Shown here: positions 22,640 to 38,332 of the stretch, in pieces | Numbering within the stretch: the stretch's first letter is position 1 | How the letters are laid out: each line of letters begins with the position of its first letter | Source: Hermodice carunculata | Lineage: Eukaryota; Annelida; Polychaeta; Eunicida; Amphinomidae | Direction of reading: 5' to 3' | NCBI GenBank assembly: GCA_964020975.1 | Contig: OZ026615.1 | Span: 84,285,089-84,349,088 of the forward strand | Length of the DNA stretch: 64,000 nt | Notes under the pieces: generated by a model | Told to the model about the DNA's origin: nothing | What the model saw: only the letters and a program-made list of their open reading frames with translations | Database searches by the model: none | Program-made: the position numbers and the translations under genes

Positions 22640-23765
22640 TTCCATTGCCAGAAAGTTACACACTCTTAATTCATTTATTTCCTTGGTCTTTTACCATGCT
22701 GACTGGCTCAGTGTGACAGCATTGATCTCCTGCCAGGCCCTGCATGATACAAACAGTTGGTGACATCATCAGTCATGAAGATAATTTTTTTTTTACATGG
22801 GCATATATTAAAATCATGTCTTGGGTAGAATGCACTTGATCGGTCCATCCTTTTTGTTCTCCTTTAGACAGCCCCCCACCCCCACCAAACAGACTTTGGT
22901 TGGCCATTTTTTTTTCAATTAAAGCAGTCTGTAATTTGCCATTTCAAAGGCATTTAATCAATTATAAAATGTACAAATTACATTAAATTTTTGTACATGT
23001 GTGTAAAATACAATGATACATCGGCCTGTTATAGAATTACTACCATACTATTGATGCCACACACCCTTTCCTGAACGCGCAGGACTGTGAGCTACACCAG
23101 GTTCACACACAAATAGTCTGATATTCCACATTCCATAAGATGTATATGTCCGCCCTGAACAAAACAGTTTTTCTTACCACTACCCAACGTGTGTGGTGAA
23201 CAAATTAGGTGTAAGCTGAGGCCTTGAATCAAAACAAGAGAAATATGTTTCCATCAAGGCTTCTTGTTTGATGGTACAGAAGTCTTATCATGCTTGTGTC
23301 ACACAAAATCTCATGAATATTGCTGAAAGAGCAAACAAATTTACAAATATATGATATCTGACTCATACATCCACTATATGGGAAGAAAGAGTTAAAAACA
23401 GCTCTTAATTTCTGTAATAAGCAGAGGGGTCTTGGCATCTGGCAGCCATTTTGCCCAAGGCTGTTCATACATGATGTCTTTGCATGGACGTAACTGCAAA
23501 CACACAAACTCGTCCATGAAGGTAGAAAAAGAAGACTCCCCATTTTTTTCCAATTTAAATATCATGTGTTGAACAGTATCCAAGATATCTAAATCATGTT
23601 CCCAAACTAATAGTATTTGTAGTCCAAGAATAATTGATACTATTAAAATTGGAATAAACCTGCTCAGACATTCTTGAAAAAAAAACTTGAAAAATTGACA
23701 AAGCAAAGGGCCTCATAAAATGGAACAACAAAATTGCAGTACCACCTCTTAAACAAGTTTAGGGT
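22640..23765. other. Spacer without recognised gene
   Basis: Two overlapping minus-strand frames of 104 codons (23229-23543 and 23392-23706) have no recognisable domain and look like chance frames. Confidence 0.35.
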
Positions 23766-24065
23766 CTAAGGGTCCCCAGAGATGTACCGTATCCTGGTGT
23801 AAGTTCGAAGCAATTGACCAATCACTTTCAGATTTATTTTTGTAAGATTTTGCACAAAAAAAAAAAAAAAGAAAAAAAATCCCTGCAGCATGACAATTTG
23901 AACAAAGTTTGTAAATAGTAAGCCAAGGTACATTTCTACCAAGTTTGCAGCGAATCTTGGCGATGGTTTTGGAGAAGTGGCAAATGTTTTTTTAGACAAT
24001 GAATGACAGAAGGAAGGACAACAGACAACCACCCACCCATCCTATAAGCTCAGCTGACTGACAAT
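23766..24065 (-). repeat. Helentron-like family 2 fragment, 5' part
   Basis: Read on the minus strand it starts with a hairpin GCTCAGCTGA / TCAGCTGAGC and AGCTTATAGGATGGGTGGG, then a TTGTCCTTCCTTCTGTC-rich tract. This is the same order as the start of the element at 5161, with different hairpin bases. It also holds a long T run. Confidence 0.5.
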
Positions 24066-24289
24066 TCAGCTGAGCCAAAAAATCCACGAAACCAGCCTTA
24101 ATAGAGCTCACTTATATATACATTGGGAAGCTTTACTGATGTTCATCTTGGATAAAAGATATCGTCAGCATGACAGTGGAAATATACTACAAAACTACAC
24201 ACAGGTACACCCAGTCAAACACATATATATACATAACCAATATGCTACTGAGACTTGGTACCCAACTCGTTGCTGCCGAATTGCAAGGA

Positions 24290-26400
24290 TTTTATTTACA
24301 TAAGCACCATTGCGCTATCTCCAGATTGCATTATTTTTATAAATTTTTCCGTCTCCGTTAACAAATGAAACCCATAGTAGCGGTCGTTTAAGTTGACAGA
24401 TAAATCTTCCCTTATGTTATTATACAAGTTACAATGTAATGCGACATGTTCTTCATTTTCAATAGCATCCATGTCCAACATGGAACACCTTCTTTGTTCC
24501 AGTAGTGTTTTTGGTTGCGTATAACAGCCCGTTTCTATCGCCAAAGTGTGGCCGCTGATCCTTAACTTAGTGAGAGCTTGTCTTTTCATGAATGAAATAG
24601 AGCCAGTTAGATAGGAGTCTAACTCATGTTTAGTTTTAAAATTACAATAACTAGGTAATTTGTGTTGGTTATCTTTAACAGATCCTCAAATGGTTTAGCC
24701 ACTGAGATTCGTAAGCATTCTGCAGAAGTTCTATTAAAATAGATACAGTACCATTTGTGTTATGACCTCCAAAATTGTTCCATGTTTCTTGCATACCAAC
24801 AAACACTCTAAAGTATCATGTATACATTTAAAGTTAACCCTTTATTTCCTTCATGACATTGTATATAATTTTCTATTAAACATAGATAGACCAGTAAATT
24901 TTTGTCATAGTTTTGTAGGTGCAACCAGCATTTTACAGATTATCATATAATTTTGATTAGTAAGGGGTAGCTGCCAAGTTCACCTATTACAGCTGCAACA
25001 GTAGTAGTAGTAGTATTTCTATGTGCATCCAGTATATATTTACAATATTTAGTTTGGGCACTTTCCACCACTGGCTTGAAGCCCATGCTTCGCTACCATA
25101 CGATAGGATGGGGAAAACATGAGAATCAAATAATTTCATGGACAATTTGACATTGTTGTTAATGCGAAATTGTTGTAATTTAAATAGAGCCTTATTGGTT
25201 TGATTGCAACATCATGTGTCCATGTAACAGACGTGTGAAAGGCTATACCAAAGTAGCAATATTTTTGTGTTATTTCTAGTATCGGTACCATAACGGAAAG
25301 TCTATACCAAAGTAGCAATATTTCTGTGTTATTTCTACAGTGTCAATACCAAAATGGAATACCGGACATTAAATTAACTTACCCCCTTTATTAAATATTA
25401 AAATTTTTGTGTTTAACAAATTTTCATTGAGTTTCCACGTGCGGCAATATTCATTCATTTTATTGAGTGTGTGCTGAAGCTCCGCCGTGGATTCAGGCAT
25501 GATGGCCAGGTTGTCTGCATACAATAAGCAATTCATTTTAAAGTCATGTAGCTCAAATGGGTCGCATGTGTCATTGAATATTTCTGGTAAATCAGAAACA
25601 GTAAAATTTAAAAGAAAAACAAAAAAACTCAACACACGCCCCTCTTTCACGCCTATGTTTGAGGGGGAAGATTTGGTATATCTATTTTCTGTTTTTACAC
25701 AGTAAATTACCTCTCAGTACACACAGGACAAAATATTGAAAAAAAAAAATCCACCAACGTCGTGTAACAAAGGTTTGTAAAATGGACCTTGCCTCCATAC
25801 AGAGCACATTTAAAATCAACAAAACAGACAGAAAGATATGTTTTAGAACTGTGGTTAATATATTATTTTATCTATTAGTGTTTTCATCGTAAGATCAGAA
25901 GTTCTGCTTTTCTTTTTAAAACATATTTGATGTCTTGGTATAATATGTGTCTGTGTAAAGTTTTATGATCTACTTTTTGGGATTGAAAAGAATAGTTTGC
26001 AAAAGTGACTAGAACGGGCAAATCCTCTGTAGATTTTCTGGTTTTTGAGTGGCTCCTTTTTATGAACAAGGGTAAATGTTTTCTCATCAAACAGAGGGGA
26101 AAGTTCCAGCATGAAGTAGCCGAAGTAGAATGTCAGAGCCACTTTTTATCATTCCATTTAGGATCCTGCCTACCCCAGCAGACTGGCGATATTTTAGGCT
26201 TTGTATTGCTTTACGAATCTCATGGCAAGTAATCTGATAGTTAAGTTCATTAAAAATTTGTTCACTGTCTTTGTACCAAGAAGTTATCAAGGGCTTCATG
26301 CTGGTATAAATCATCTTTTTGAAAAGCTTCTTAAAATATTCTATCCACTCTGATGGATCAATAGAGTTCCCGGAGTGTGACTTAGAACAGTTTGTTTGTT
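24290..26400 (-). mobile_element. LINE with jockey/CR1-like reverse transcriptase, broken
   Basis: Ordered along the minus strand: 26400-26090 encodes NSIDPSEWIEYFKKLFKK and EIRKAIQSLKYRQSAGVG with GMIKSG (start of the RT domain). 25650-25369 encodes CDPFELHDFKMNCLLYADNL and LNKMNEYCRTWKLNENLLNT, where the catalytic YADD reads YADN. About 25330-25050 encodes VLPILSYGSEAWASS. 24589-24296 encodes LTKLRISGHTLAIETGCYTQ and NEEHVALHCNLYNNIRE, the C-terminal zinc-knuckle-like part. Frames change between blocks, so there are several frameshifts or deletions, the largest between 26090 and 25700. A short near-exact duplication lies at about 25250-25340. It looks like the same LINE clade as the copy at 44750-46590. 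Confidence 0.75.
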
Positions 26401-26574
26401 TGTGTGTGTGTGCGTTAAAGAAAAATAATGATTTTCTTCTCCAGCAATTTCTCTATGACATTTTTGATCCAGCTCATTCATAGTAACTAAAAAATAAAAC
26501 AGGAAGTTTTGTCAAAGATAAGAGATTTTTCATAGAAAAAACTTCAAATTCTTGGTTAAGGATATAAAGACATA

Positions 26575-27331
26575 TATATTTTAATGTTCACCTTTCAGAC
26601 AGTTTAGACTAGCTTGTTTTCTGTTAGGTCAAACCCCCAGGGGCTATAAGTAGCAAGCAGCCACTGACGACAGTTACAAGCTTGCCTAATTGTGCTAGAT
26701 ATCTGGTTAAGAAATATTGTATTTTCATTGCATTCTCTTGACTTAAATACAAATGACTTTTTCTGACTTGTCCTATAATTTAGCTGTTAATATCCAAAAT
26801 TTATTGGAAAGTTTGGCTACAATAATTTACAGTTTTTAGACTTGTCTGTTTTGCTACTTAACTTTATCTTTTGGCATCATTCTGTTTTAATGTTCACCTT
26901 TTAGACATTTTAGGCTAGCTTGTTTTCTGTTAGGTCAAACCCCCAGGGGCTATAGGTAGCAAACAGCTACTGACAACAGTTACAAGCTTGCCTAATTGTA
27001 CTTAAAATCCTGTTAAGAAAAATGGTTTTGATAACATGTTTTTGACATAAATGCTAATGACTTTCATTCTTTTCTGACATGCCTGAATGCACATTTACTC
27101 AAAATTGACAGTATTTTCTCAAATGTCACAAACCTGACACATTACGTTGATACATTGACTCAGGGTTGGCAGTTAAATAGAGCTTAATTGTTTGAGGGGT
27201 AGGTGTCATCATAGAGTTTGTTTTACATTTCCGGTGCAGGATGTCCATTGTTGCAGTCCTTGTTGGGATTTCCCTTGGTTTGTACAGATGGTCTAGCTGC
27301 AACTGTTTATTTTACTATCACTGGGACTTGA
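26575..27331 (+). mobile_element. Penelope-like 3' region, forward copy
   Basis: Closely matches 9845-10630, including the internal direct duplication (starts near 26582 and 26889), the phrase CCCCCAGGGGCTAT and the run to AACTGTTTATTTTAC. It is a 5'-truncated fossil. Confidence 0.7.
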
Positions 27332-27905
27332 ATTCCACAGTCGGAACTCTTCGACTCTCCATTAGCTAACCAGTCACTGTCTTACCTATATACATATGGA
27401 AGTACTATTGTCCATATTGCACACATTCTTCTGTACAATTTTGACACAGGGTGTATTAGCCCAAATAAATTAAAGGATCTTCAGCGGGTAACTACTCAGA
27501 ACATGTTTTGGAGCCTTTTACCCACACATGTCTCTCTGAGTGGCAGCTCCTTGTCTGAGCTAAATATTCAGCAAAGACAACCCACATGATAATGAACAAA
27601 TGTGAATGTGACAAATGATAAATGAGGTAAATAAATGAAGTTTTGCTTATAAATTCAGAGCTTCATTATGAATGAAGAGCACCTGTCAACCCAAACATTG
27701 TTATTCAAGTTGTATTGTACAAGTTCAGATAAGAATAATTTGACTTCCCCCTGAACCAGTATGTGCCCTTTATAGCATGATAGCTTACCTTAGTTAAACC
27801 ACCTCCCAGTGTATAACTGAAGTAGAAACAAACTGGGGTATTCTATTCAGCCCCAGTGATCATAAAATAAACAGTTGCATCCTAACAAATACGGCAAGAA
27901 TAGAC
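27332..27905 (-). mobile_element. Penelope-like 3' terminal repeat, reverse copy
   Basis: The reverse complement of the terminal repeat seen at 59385-59868, continued on its far side by the reverse of about 10520-10690. Together with 26575-27331 it makes a tail-to-tail inverted pair. It contains the conserved hairpin at about 27494-27546. Confidence 0.7.
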
Positions 27906-28830
27906 ATCCAGCACCAGAAATGTAAAACAAACACTATTTCACCATGAATCCCCTTAAGTGGATGCATATAGCTTTTAGTAGATTTTAGGTAAACCTTATT
28001 TTCACTGCAGCTGTGCTGGCAATCTACCTATTGCTTTGGGATTACGCACATAAAGTCTTCATGTGTAGATCATTCTTTGGGTGTGAGGATTGTCACTATC
28101 CATTAAATTTTGCGGTTTATTATGGAACTTTTACACCTATTTTTTGTTTGTTTTGTTTTTGTTTGTTTGTTTGTTTGCTTGTTTTTAAATTTGGTGTTGT
28201 TAATTTTGACAATAAGTGACCTTGACAGAAATATCTTGATAACGATTGATCTGAAACCGATTGTTTCTATTAAACATTAATATAAAACATTTATCTTTTG
28301 CTGGTTTTGATTTTGACTTTCAGTGACCTTCAAAGGTGAAAGTACAGATCAAACCAGGGACTACTTATACGTCCCTGGTCAAACTGATATATGGGCACAA
28401 TGTTAGCATTAGACATTAATAGGATTCGTCAGACATTCAAGAAGCTTGACCTATCATCAAGGTCACCAGGGATCAACATGCGGCCAGATTTGGTCGGCAC
28501 ATAGAATGCATAATGATTTCGCAGAGCCGAAAAGCACTAGTATTTTGTGACTTATTTTCATTCTTTTAAGCCATCACCAATAAAAAAAAAAAAGCAAAAA
28601 CAAAAACACCCCCCCACCCCACCCCAATCAAAACCCCCCCCCCCAAAAAAAACCCGCAAAAACTTGCAAAATTTGGTGAGTTACAATATATAAGCAAAAA
28701 ATATGAATTTAGAAAAGAGTGCCTTGTGTGCTCAGGAATACGTGGAGTAAATTATTTGCGAGTTTGAAAAAATACTGTGTAGTGTAAAATGTGAGAATGC
28801 GTACACAGTAATACATTTGTACGTTTTTTA
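27906..28830. other. Spacer without recognised gene
   Basis: Homopolymer-rich (A and C runs at about 28580-28650). Some TGACCT/AGGTCA half-sites are present (near 28220 and 28470). No gene seen. Confidence 0.35.
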
Positions 28831-29720
28831 TGTCTGTGTTTCAACACAGACATAGTTTTTCTAGGAATTCTTTATTTCTTTCTTTTTTACAGGCAAATTT
28901 GTCCAACATTTCATCTGAAAACTATTACACTCCAAACTTGGCACAATGATACTTCTATAGATGAAGTCTCGCCTATTTATAATGAGAGGTTATGTTTTTC
29001 AAAATTATGCAAATGAGGGCTAATTAAAGTTTTAAATCTTCAATATCTTTTATACTATAGAAGATGTGGTTCTGAGTATATAGAAGTTCGATCATAGCAA
29101 GGCAAAGGTCATCTCAAATGTCAAGGCCATGTCAAGGTCAAAGGTCAATTTTAGGCCAAAATATCATTTTTGAGGTCAAGGTTCACTTCAGGTAGAGGTC
29201 ATCTCAAGATCAAAGGTCATTTCAAGGTCAAAGGCCACTTTGGATGGTGGCTTTCTTCTAGCCATAACTTTTTCAATTTTTATCCAATTTTGATTATGTT
29301 GGGCTCAAACTGTAGCTATTGTAACCATGCATATTTTTGAAATTTACATGTGAAGTTCAAAGGTCAAGGTCATTTGGACCTTTGAAAGTTTCATGCAGTC
29401 ATAACTTGGCCAATTTCCATCCAATTCTAATCATGTTGGAATCAAATTGTAGGTATTGCAACACTGCATATTTTTATAAAAACCTGTGACCTCAAAAGGT
29501 CAAGGTCATTTGGCCCTTTGAAAGTTTCACTTGCCATAACTTGGTCAATTTTCATCTGATTTGGTTCATGTTGGGCTTAAATTGTTGGTATTGTAATACT
29601 GTGCAATTTACATGCTTAATGTAATGTGAAGTACCAAAGGATAGAAGTTGTAGCATTTAATGTTTACAACTTTTGAAGGCACACAGACAGACTTGCTTTG
29701 AAGCAAATCTTCTTTTCTAG
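28831..29720 (+). mobile_element. Helentron-like element, family 1, copy A
   Basis: 5' hairpin GTCTGTGT-TTCA-ACACAGAC at 28832-28851. Near the 3' end ACACAGAC recurs (29681-29688), followed by a hairpin of TTGCT/AGCAA arms at about 29692-29707 and the terminus TTCTTTTCTAG at 29710-29720. A subterminal inverted repeat at both ends, a 3' hairpin and an end at CTAG match the Helentron/Helitron plan for non-autonomous copies. The body holds eleven AGGTCA motifs. Length 890 bp. Confidence 0.65.
29100..29560 (+). promoter_or_regulatory. Cluster of nuclear-receptor half-sites
   Basis: Eleven AGGTCA hexamers in about 460 bp. They include a perfect DR1 (AGGTCA-A-AGGTCA) at 29135-29147, a near DR1 at 29225-29237, and several TCAAGGTCA monomer-type extended sites. 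By chance on one strand about 0.1 would be expected. These are potential binding sites for RXR/HNF4- or ERR/FTZ-F1-type receptors; function is unproven. Confidence 0.5.
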
Positions 29721-30203
29721 TTTTTTCTTGTAATTGTATGCTTCCACCATGTAATTTTTGTTCTGCTTGAGAACATTTTATGATGAATTTATGTCGATAA
29801 AGCACTCCTTTTTGGAATGACTGATAAGTAATTTAGGTTTGTTGTTAACTGTTTGTAGATTCCTAGGTGGCGAGTGACTTGATACGCGTCACATAGTGAT
29901 TTGCGTTCATTGCCATTCATGTTGATTCCTTGGTTTGTAAATGTAGAATACGCAGCATCGTAAAATGGTTGTCATATCAACGTTAATTCAATGACGTCAA
30001 ACTCTGCGTGTCAGAGGAGACTACTGCACGACATGTTTAGATATATCAGCAAAGGTAATGCCCAAACCACGCTTTAAGTGCAGTCTTACCAGTTACATAA
30101 CAAATTTCTGTCACCTGTAACCTTCTTTCCGTCATGGCAAAAGGCCAACATTGATTAAATAGGCAAAGACCAGCGCACAGGACCGTGGTGACCCACTTAT
30201 TAC

Positions 30204-33158
<2,955 letters not shown>

Positions 33159-33929
33159 ACATGCAAATTTATGTATGTATTCATAAACCTTCACAGATAT
33201 AAACTCTTCGTGCAAAGAAGAGATAAGACAAATGACGAAAGGATCCTTCATATAGTTGACTTTTTTTTCCATGCCAATATGAAATGTGTGTGAAATATAA
33301 GTCATTGGTTGGTTTGTCGTGATGGCTGGTTCTTAAAAGGTCGTGCTCAACATTCCATACAAAGTGGTATTGTGGACAGCTTACAAAGTTGAGATTCACT
33401 TGAGGTCACTGTGGCAATGATTAGACTTGAAATAGTTGGTGCCGCTTCGAAAATAAAAATAACTTTGGTATTGATCATCATAATTTTTTAGAAAATGTTG
33501 TATCAGGTTTTACCGTAACATCATGAATTTAATCATTATTCATTAAAGTTGAAATATTCGAGGAATTAAACGGGTCTCTCACGATTTCTTTTTCCTGTGT
33601 TCCTTTGTTTTGATCTTTTTTTTTTTTAGATAGCGTTTAGTAAATTTGAAAATTATACAGTAAAATATAAAAAAAATGAGATGAATGTTTCCATTTTATT
33701 ATGATTACGATATATCTGAAACCTGCTAAATGGACTGACACAGTCTATGGATTTTCTTGGTTGTGAGCGAAACAGGAAACCCATAAAATGCCTTTCCGTC
33801 CCGTTCACAGTTGTTGGCATTGTCAACGGTGTACAAAAAATACGGGGGAGGGGGCAGGGCGGTGTGCGCTTTTTAGGCCGCCCCACGTTTTTTTCGTTAA
33901 GTTTTTCACACCAGTGACAGTTCCACACT

Positions 33930-33972
<43 letters not shown>

Positions 33973-35690
33973 TCCACAATGATGCACACAAAGAATTAAC
34001 TCGCAAAACATAAAATGGCAGTATCCATTCTGTACAAAGGTATATGACTCGATCTGGTATATTGTATATTTAATATTGGATTGTATATGTTGTCTCGGAT
34101 CTCACATAATTCTGTTATCAAATTGCAAATTGATTCTGACAATTGTTGATTCATTGCTATCGTCGTGGGAAATTATTGTTTGAGGTATGATTCGAAGTTC
34201 CTTTTGAAGAATAAACCTCTGTCTGAACTGGACCTATGACCACAGAATTTAAACGAATTCCCCATTCTGATTGACTACCGTGCACTATAATTTGGTACAT
34301 CGTCCCAAAACTTTATTATCACTTGATTGTATGAAGCATAAGAACTTTATAAACCTGTTATGGATTTGGACTTCAAAGGAAATATCTTTCATAGATATCA
34401 TTAATTGCAGGACAGTAGGTATTTAAAGAGGATTTCCAAATAAATCTTACAGCCTTTCGCCACGCTACAAAGTTATTGTTTCTCCATTGACTCATGCTCA
34501 AAATGAGCGTGTTCTCTGCTCCTGAGGGCCCATGCCACCTAACCAGGCCAACATATGAATATCATGATATCTAAATGATAACTTCAAGCTGTTGTCATTT
34601 GGCAGAATTAGTACACAATTTATAGTATGTTATGTTTCACAATTGTAAAACATTTGCTTATATCCTTAGTGTTTCACGTCTGCTCTTCACAAGTATTTTT
34701 GTATGGGGTGACACGGACAAAAATGATAAATCATAAATAAGGTCGTAATATATTCATAATCATTTACCACAGATGGTACTTGTTTTCATTTCCAGGTAAT
34801 ATAAATGGATGAAAGTGCACGTGCTTGAAAATAAATGCCCATAAAGGCGTAATCTAAATAAAACTGACCAATGCAAAGGGACAATATTCAGAGAGTTTGA
34901 GACAGACCATATCATGCATTTCTGCTGCATATTTCGTTCATTCTGTCCAACACTGAATTAGTTGATTCAAGGTTACTGACACCATGATAATCAATTGGGC
35001 AATTGCTGTGTTTAAAAATGCAACATAGTTTCAATATAATCGTTGAATAAAAAAAATCATTAAGTTGTTTGCTTGGGTGGTGTGCACTTTTTACTCTGTG
35101 GGGCGGAATTTATGAATATTGTGCAACAAATTTTGTAAAAGTCGCAATGAATCTCCGGTAAGACCGCAAAGTGTGTCCTAAAATGAGTTTAGAAAATTCA
35201 CGAAATATAGAAGACAAATTTCGTAAAAGTAACAAGTAATCTCCAGTAAAATCATACAGATTATCCTAAAATAAGTTTACCCCACTGTATATGTAAAAAG
35301 CAAACTTTTATTGTCACTTTACAACAACGTGGCCTTTAAAAAAATGCTATACCGAAAATAGACTTCCCAAGCTGACTAGTTGACACGAAAATGCCAATAC
35401 AATCTGAAATCATATGCGGTATTGTTTTGTTAACTGTAGGACATTCGCATGTTGACGTCCAGCAACTTTTGGCAAAATGTAATTTACCTTTCAATGGATC
35501 CTCACAAAAATGTACAGTACATGCATATTTCAGGCAAGGACTTCTTGAAGGCCAACACATCATCAGCAAATGAAGAATCATAAAAACAGCGTTTACAATG
35601 GAAGTCATGGCGTACCCCTTTCTGATCAGTGTAAGTCTTTATATAAAACAAACTCTATACTTTTGTCAAGAAAGTCCAAATACAAAGTGG
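33159..35690. other. Spacer with an AC microsatellite, no recognised gene
   Basis: An (AC)n run lies at 33932-33970. The minus frame at 35336-35608 has a C-x-C...H...C pattern (CECPTVNKTIPHMISDC) vaguely like the end of a LINE protein, but it is too short to call. Confidence 0.35.
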
Positions 35691-35699
35691 ACTGCATTG

Positions 35700-37310
35700 T
35701 ATTTACAGTATACTGATATATTGTGTACATACAGTAGACTGATACACCGTATATACAGTGGACTGATGTATCGTGCACAGCACACTGGCGTATCGTGTAT
35801 AAAGTAGATTGGTAAATCATGTATACAGTAGAATAAAACGCCACGTGTACATTATTATTCGGATATTCCGTATACAGAAAAGACTAATAATATATTGTGT
35901 ATACAGTGGACTGATATACCGCACATACAGTATACAGTGAAATGAGCCACCGCACACACAGTAGACTGATGTATCGTGCACAGCAGACGGACACATTTTG
36001 TATAGACTGATATATCATGTATACAGCAGAATGATACACCACGTATACATTACTCGCATATATCGTGTACAGAATAGACTAATACACCGTGTTTACAGTG
36101 AAATGATATTCCGCATGTACAGGGTTGATATATAGGATGTACAACAGATTGATATATCATGTGTTCAGAAGAAGATATAGTCACCATGTGCACTATAATA
36201 TCAAGCACTGCTGGGCGCACAAATATACATTATTAGCGTTAGGACACTTGTATTTCAATGTCAAACAACATTTAGCCGAACAGTAATTACATCCTCCACC
36301 ACAGTTTTGACGTCACGGCAAAGTTAAGTACAATTATCTTAAACAATTACAAAAATAGCATTTACTTTGACAGTTTTATGGCACCTCATGTTGATTATTA
36401 CAAGTCTTTATGTACAACTTAATACTCGATACTTATGTTGGAATAGTCGAAGTTTACATAGGCTGATATAGCCTGTATACAGTTCATGCAGACTACTATA
36501 CCCTGCATACAGTACATGTAGACCGGTATGCCGTATATACAACAGACTGATGTATCGTATATACAGTAGACTGATGTGTCACGCATACATTGCGAGCACA
36601 ACAAACAGGTATGTCGTGTATCTACAGGGCACTGACATACATAACGTGTATACAGTAAACTGTTATGCCACGCATAAGATGGACTGGTATACCGTTTATA
36701 CATTAAATGATATATCATGTTTCGCCTACAGCAGACGGATATATCATGTATACAGTAGACGGATATATGTCCGATACATTGGATTAATATATTGTATATG
36801 AAGTGAACTGATGTATCTTGTATACAGTAGATTGATATTTAGATTATACAGAAGACTGATATATCATTAATACGGTAGACCGATATATCATTTTACAGCC
36901 TGAAATATCATTTATACAATACACTAATTCATCTGGCATGCAGTAGACTGATATTTCGCGCATACAGTAGACTGCTATACATAACGCACATACATCAGAC
37001 ATATATCGTTTGCAGGCCTACACCAGTCAGATACACCGTTTATACAGTAGACTGATATACCGTGTGCACAGTTTTCTTGTGTGCACAGTGGAAGGGTACA
37101 CCATGTATACAATAGACGTGTATTGTGTATATAGTAGACTGATACAGTAGAATGATATGTCAAGCATATAGATTACTAATATGTCATGTTTACAGGTGAC
37201 CGATATATCTTGTTTACGACAGACTGAACAATCGTGTGTGCAATGGACTAATATCGAGCAGAGTGGACTGACGTGTCATCTACAGCAGACTGATATATAA
37301 CAATATGGCC
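35700..37310. repeat. Eroded 24-bp minisatellite in two blocks
   Basis: Units such as CAGTAGACTGATACACCGTA plus TATA, and CAGTGGACTGATGTATCGTG plus CACA, repeat with a 24-bp step over about 35700-36180 and 36437-37310. Around 50 units are strongly diverged, with insertions. The gap at 36180-36436 lacks the repeat. Several chance frames with YTRYV or IYSGLMY strings come from it. Confidence 0.85.
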
Positions 37311-37600
37311 AAATTGTATTTTTGCATCAGATGGACAAGTGTTATCAGCGCGCTGGTCAGTTTAGTATTTTCATAATGATTTTGTGTGTGTGTGTTGTTC
37401 ACTGTAAATTTACATCAAAAGGCCGACTGTACGGACGATATGAATTGGCCGGAATACGTTGGCCAATACATATCGTCAGTACAATCCTATTTACACATCG
37501 GCATTACCGTGACCATAGTATCACCTCTTTATAGCACCAATAAGCCTCATACTGACAACCTGTCTCGGTCAGAACAACGCAGGTCAACATGCTAAGTCTT

Positions 37601-37604
<4 letters not shown>

Positions 37605-37672
<68 letters not shown>
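37605..37672. repeat. (TA)n microsatellite
   Basis: About 68 bases of uninterrupted TA. Confidence 0.97.
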
Positions 37673-37681
<9 letters not shown>

Positions 37682-38039
37682 ATAATCGCTGTGACCATTG
37701 TGTCACATCTCTGTAGAACCAAGCACCATATGGCATGTCATTTTAATATGATATATTGGGCAATATCACAGATGGATTGAAGGATTGAAAAGTTCATTTA
37801 CCATCGCCATATATCCAGCATCTGTGACCGGCCTAATACATTTTATAAGTTGCTGTTGTTAATGAACTTTTATCTAGTGGCGTGAGCATGCTGGAAGCAT
37901 GGATCTATTATCGAGACATAGGTCCATACTGGAAGGAAGGCACATACACAAAGTGTTTACAAAAATATAGACGCAATTCTCCGAACAATTTACACTTAAC
38001 ACAAAACTATTTCGATAACTGAGTCGATTTAGAATGTTT

Positions 38040-38332
38040 GACAGTCGAAACTGCATGTATTATTTAATGTTTTCGGCGCAGAATCCGTTCTCTGTAGCGT
38101 ATTTCGCGCCAGTCAGAAATGTTTGAAAAGAAGTGGTCTTCATCGACACTCCCTTATCAAGCTGATGCCCCCGAACTGGCTTTCTAGTTCAGCAACAAGA
38201 GTTTAATAAAACTGAAAAGAAAAAAATATGGACATGCTGATTGTCATTGTCATATAGCCAGAGTCATACCTGTGTGCCCGTACAGTTCTTCCTGTGCGGA
38301 CGTCACAAATCCTATTCATAATAAAAATGTGC
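38040..38332 (-). other. Presumed 3' UTR of the GPR176-like gene
   Basis: Sequence just downstream of the stop codon on the minus strand. No clear AATAAA was found on that strand close by, so the transcript end is unknown. Confidence 0.3.

Noticed and set aside
23229-23706. Two overlapping 104-codon minus-strand frames
   Set aside because: No domain, no plausible splice sites, low-complexity surroundings.
35336-35608. Minus-strand frame with C-x-C...H...C as a LINE C-terminal finger
   Set aside because: Only one short motif and no LINE sequence nearby.
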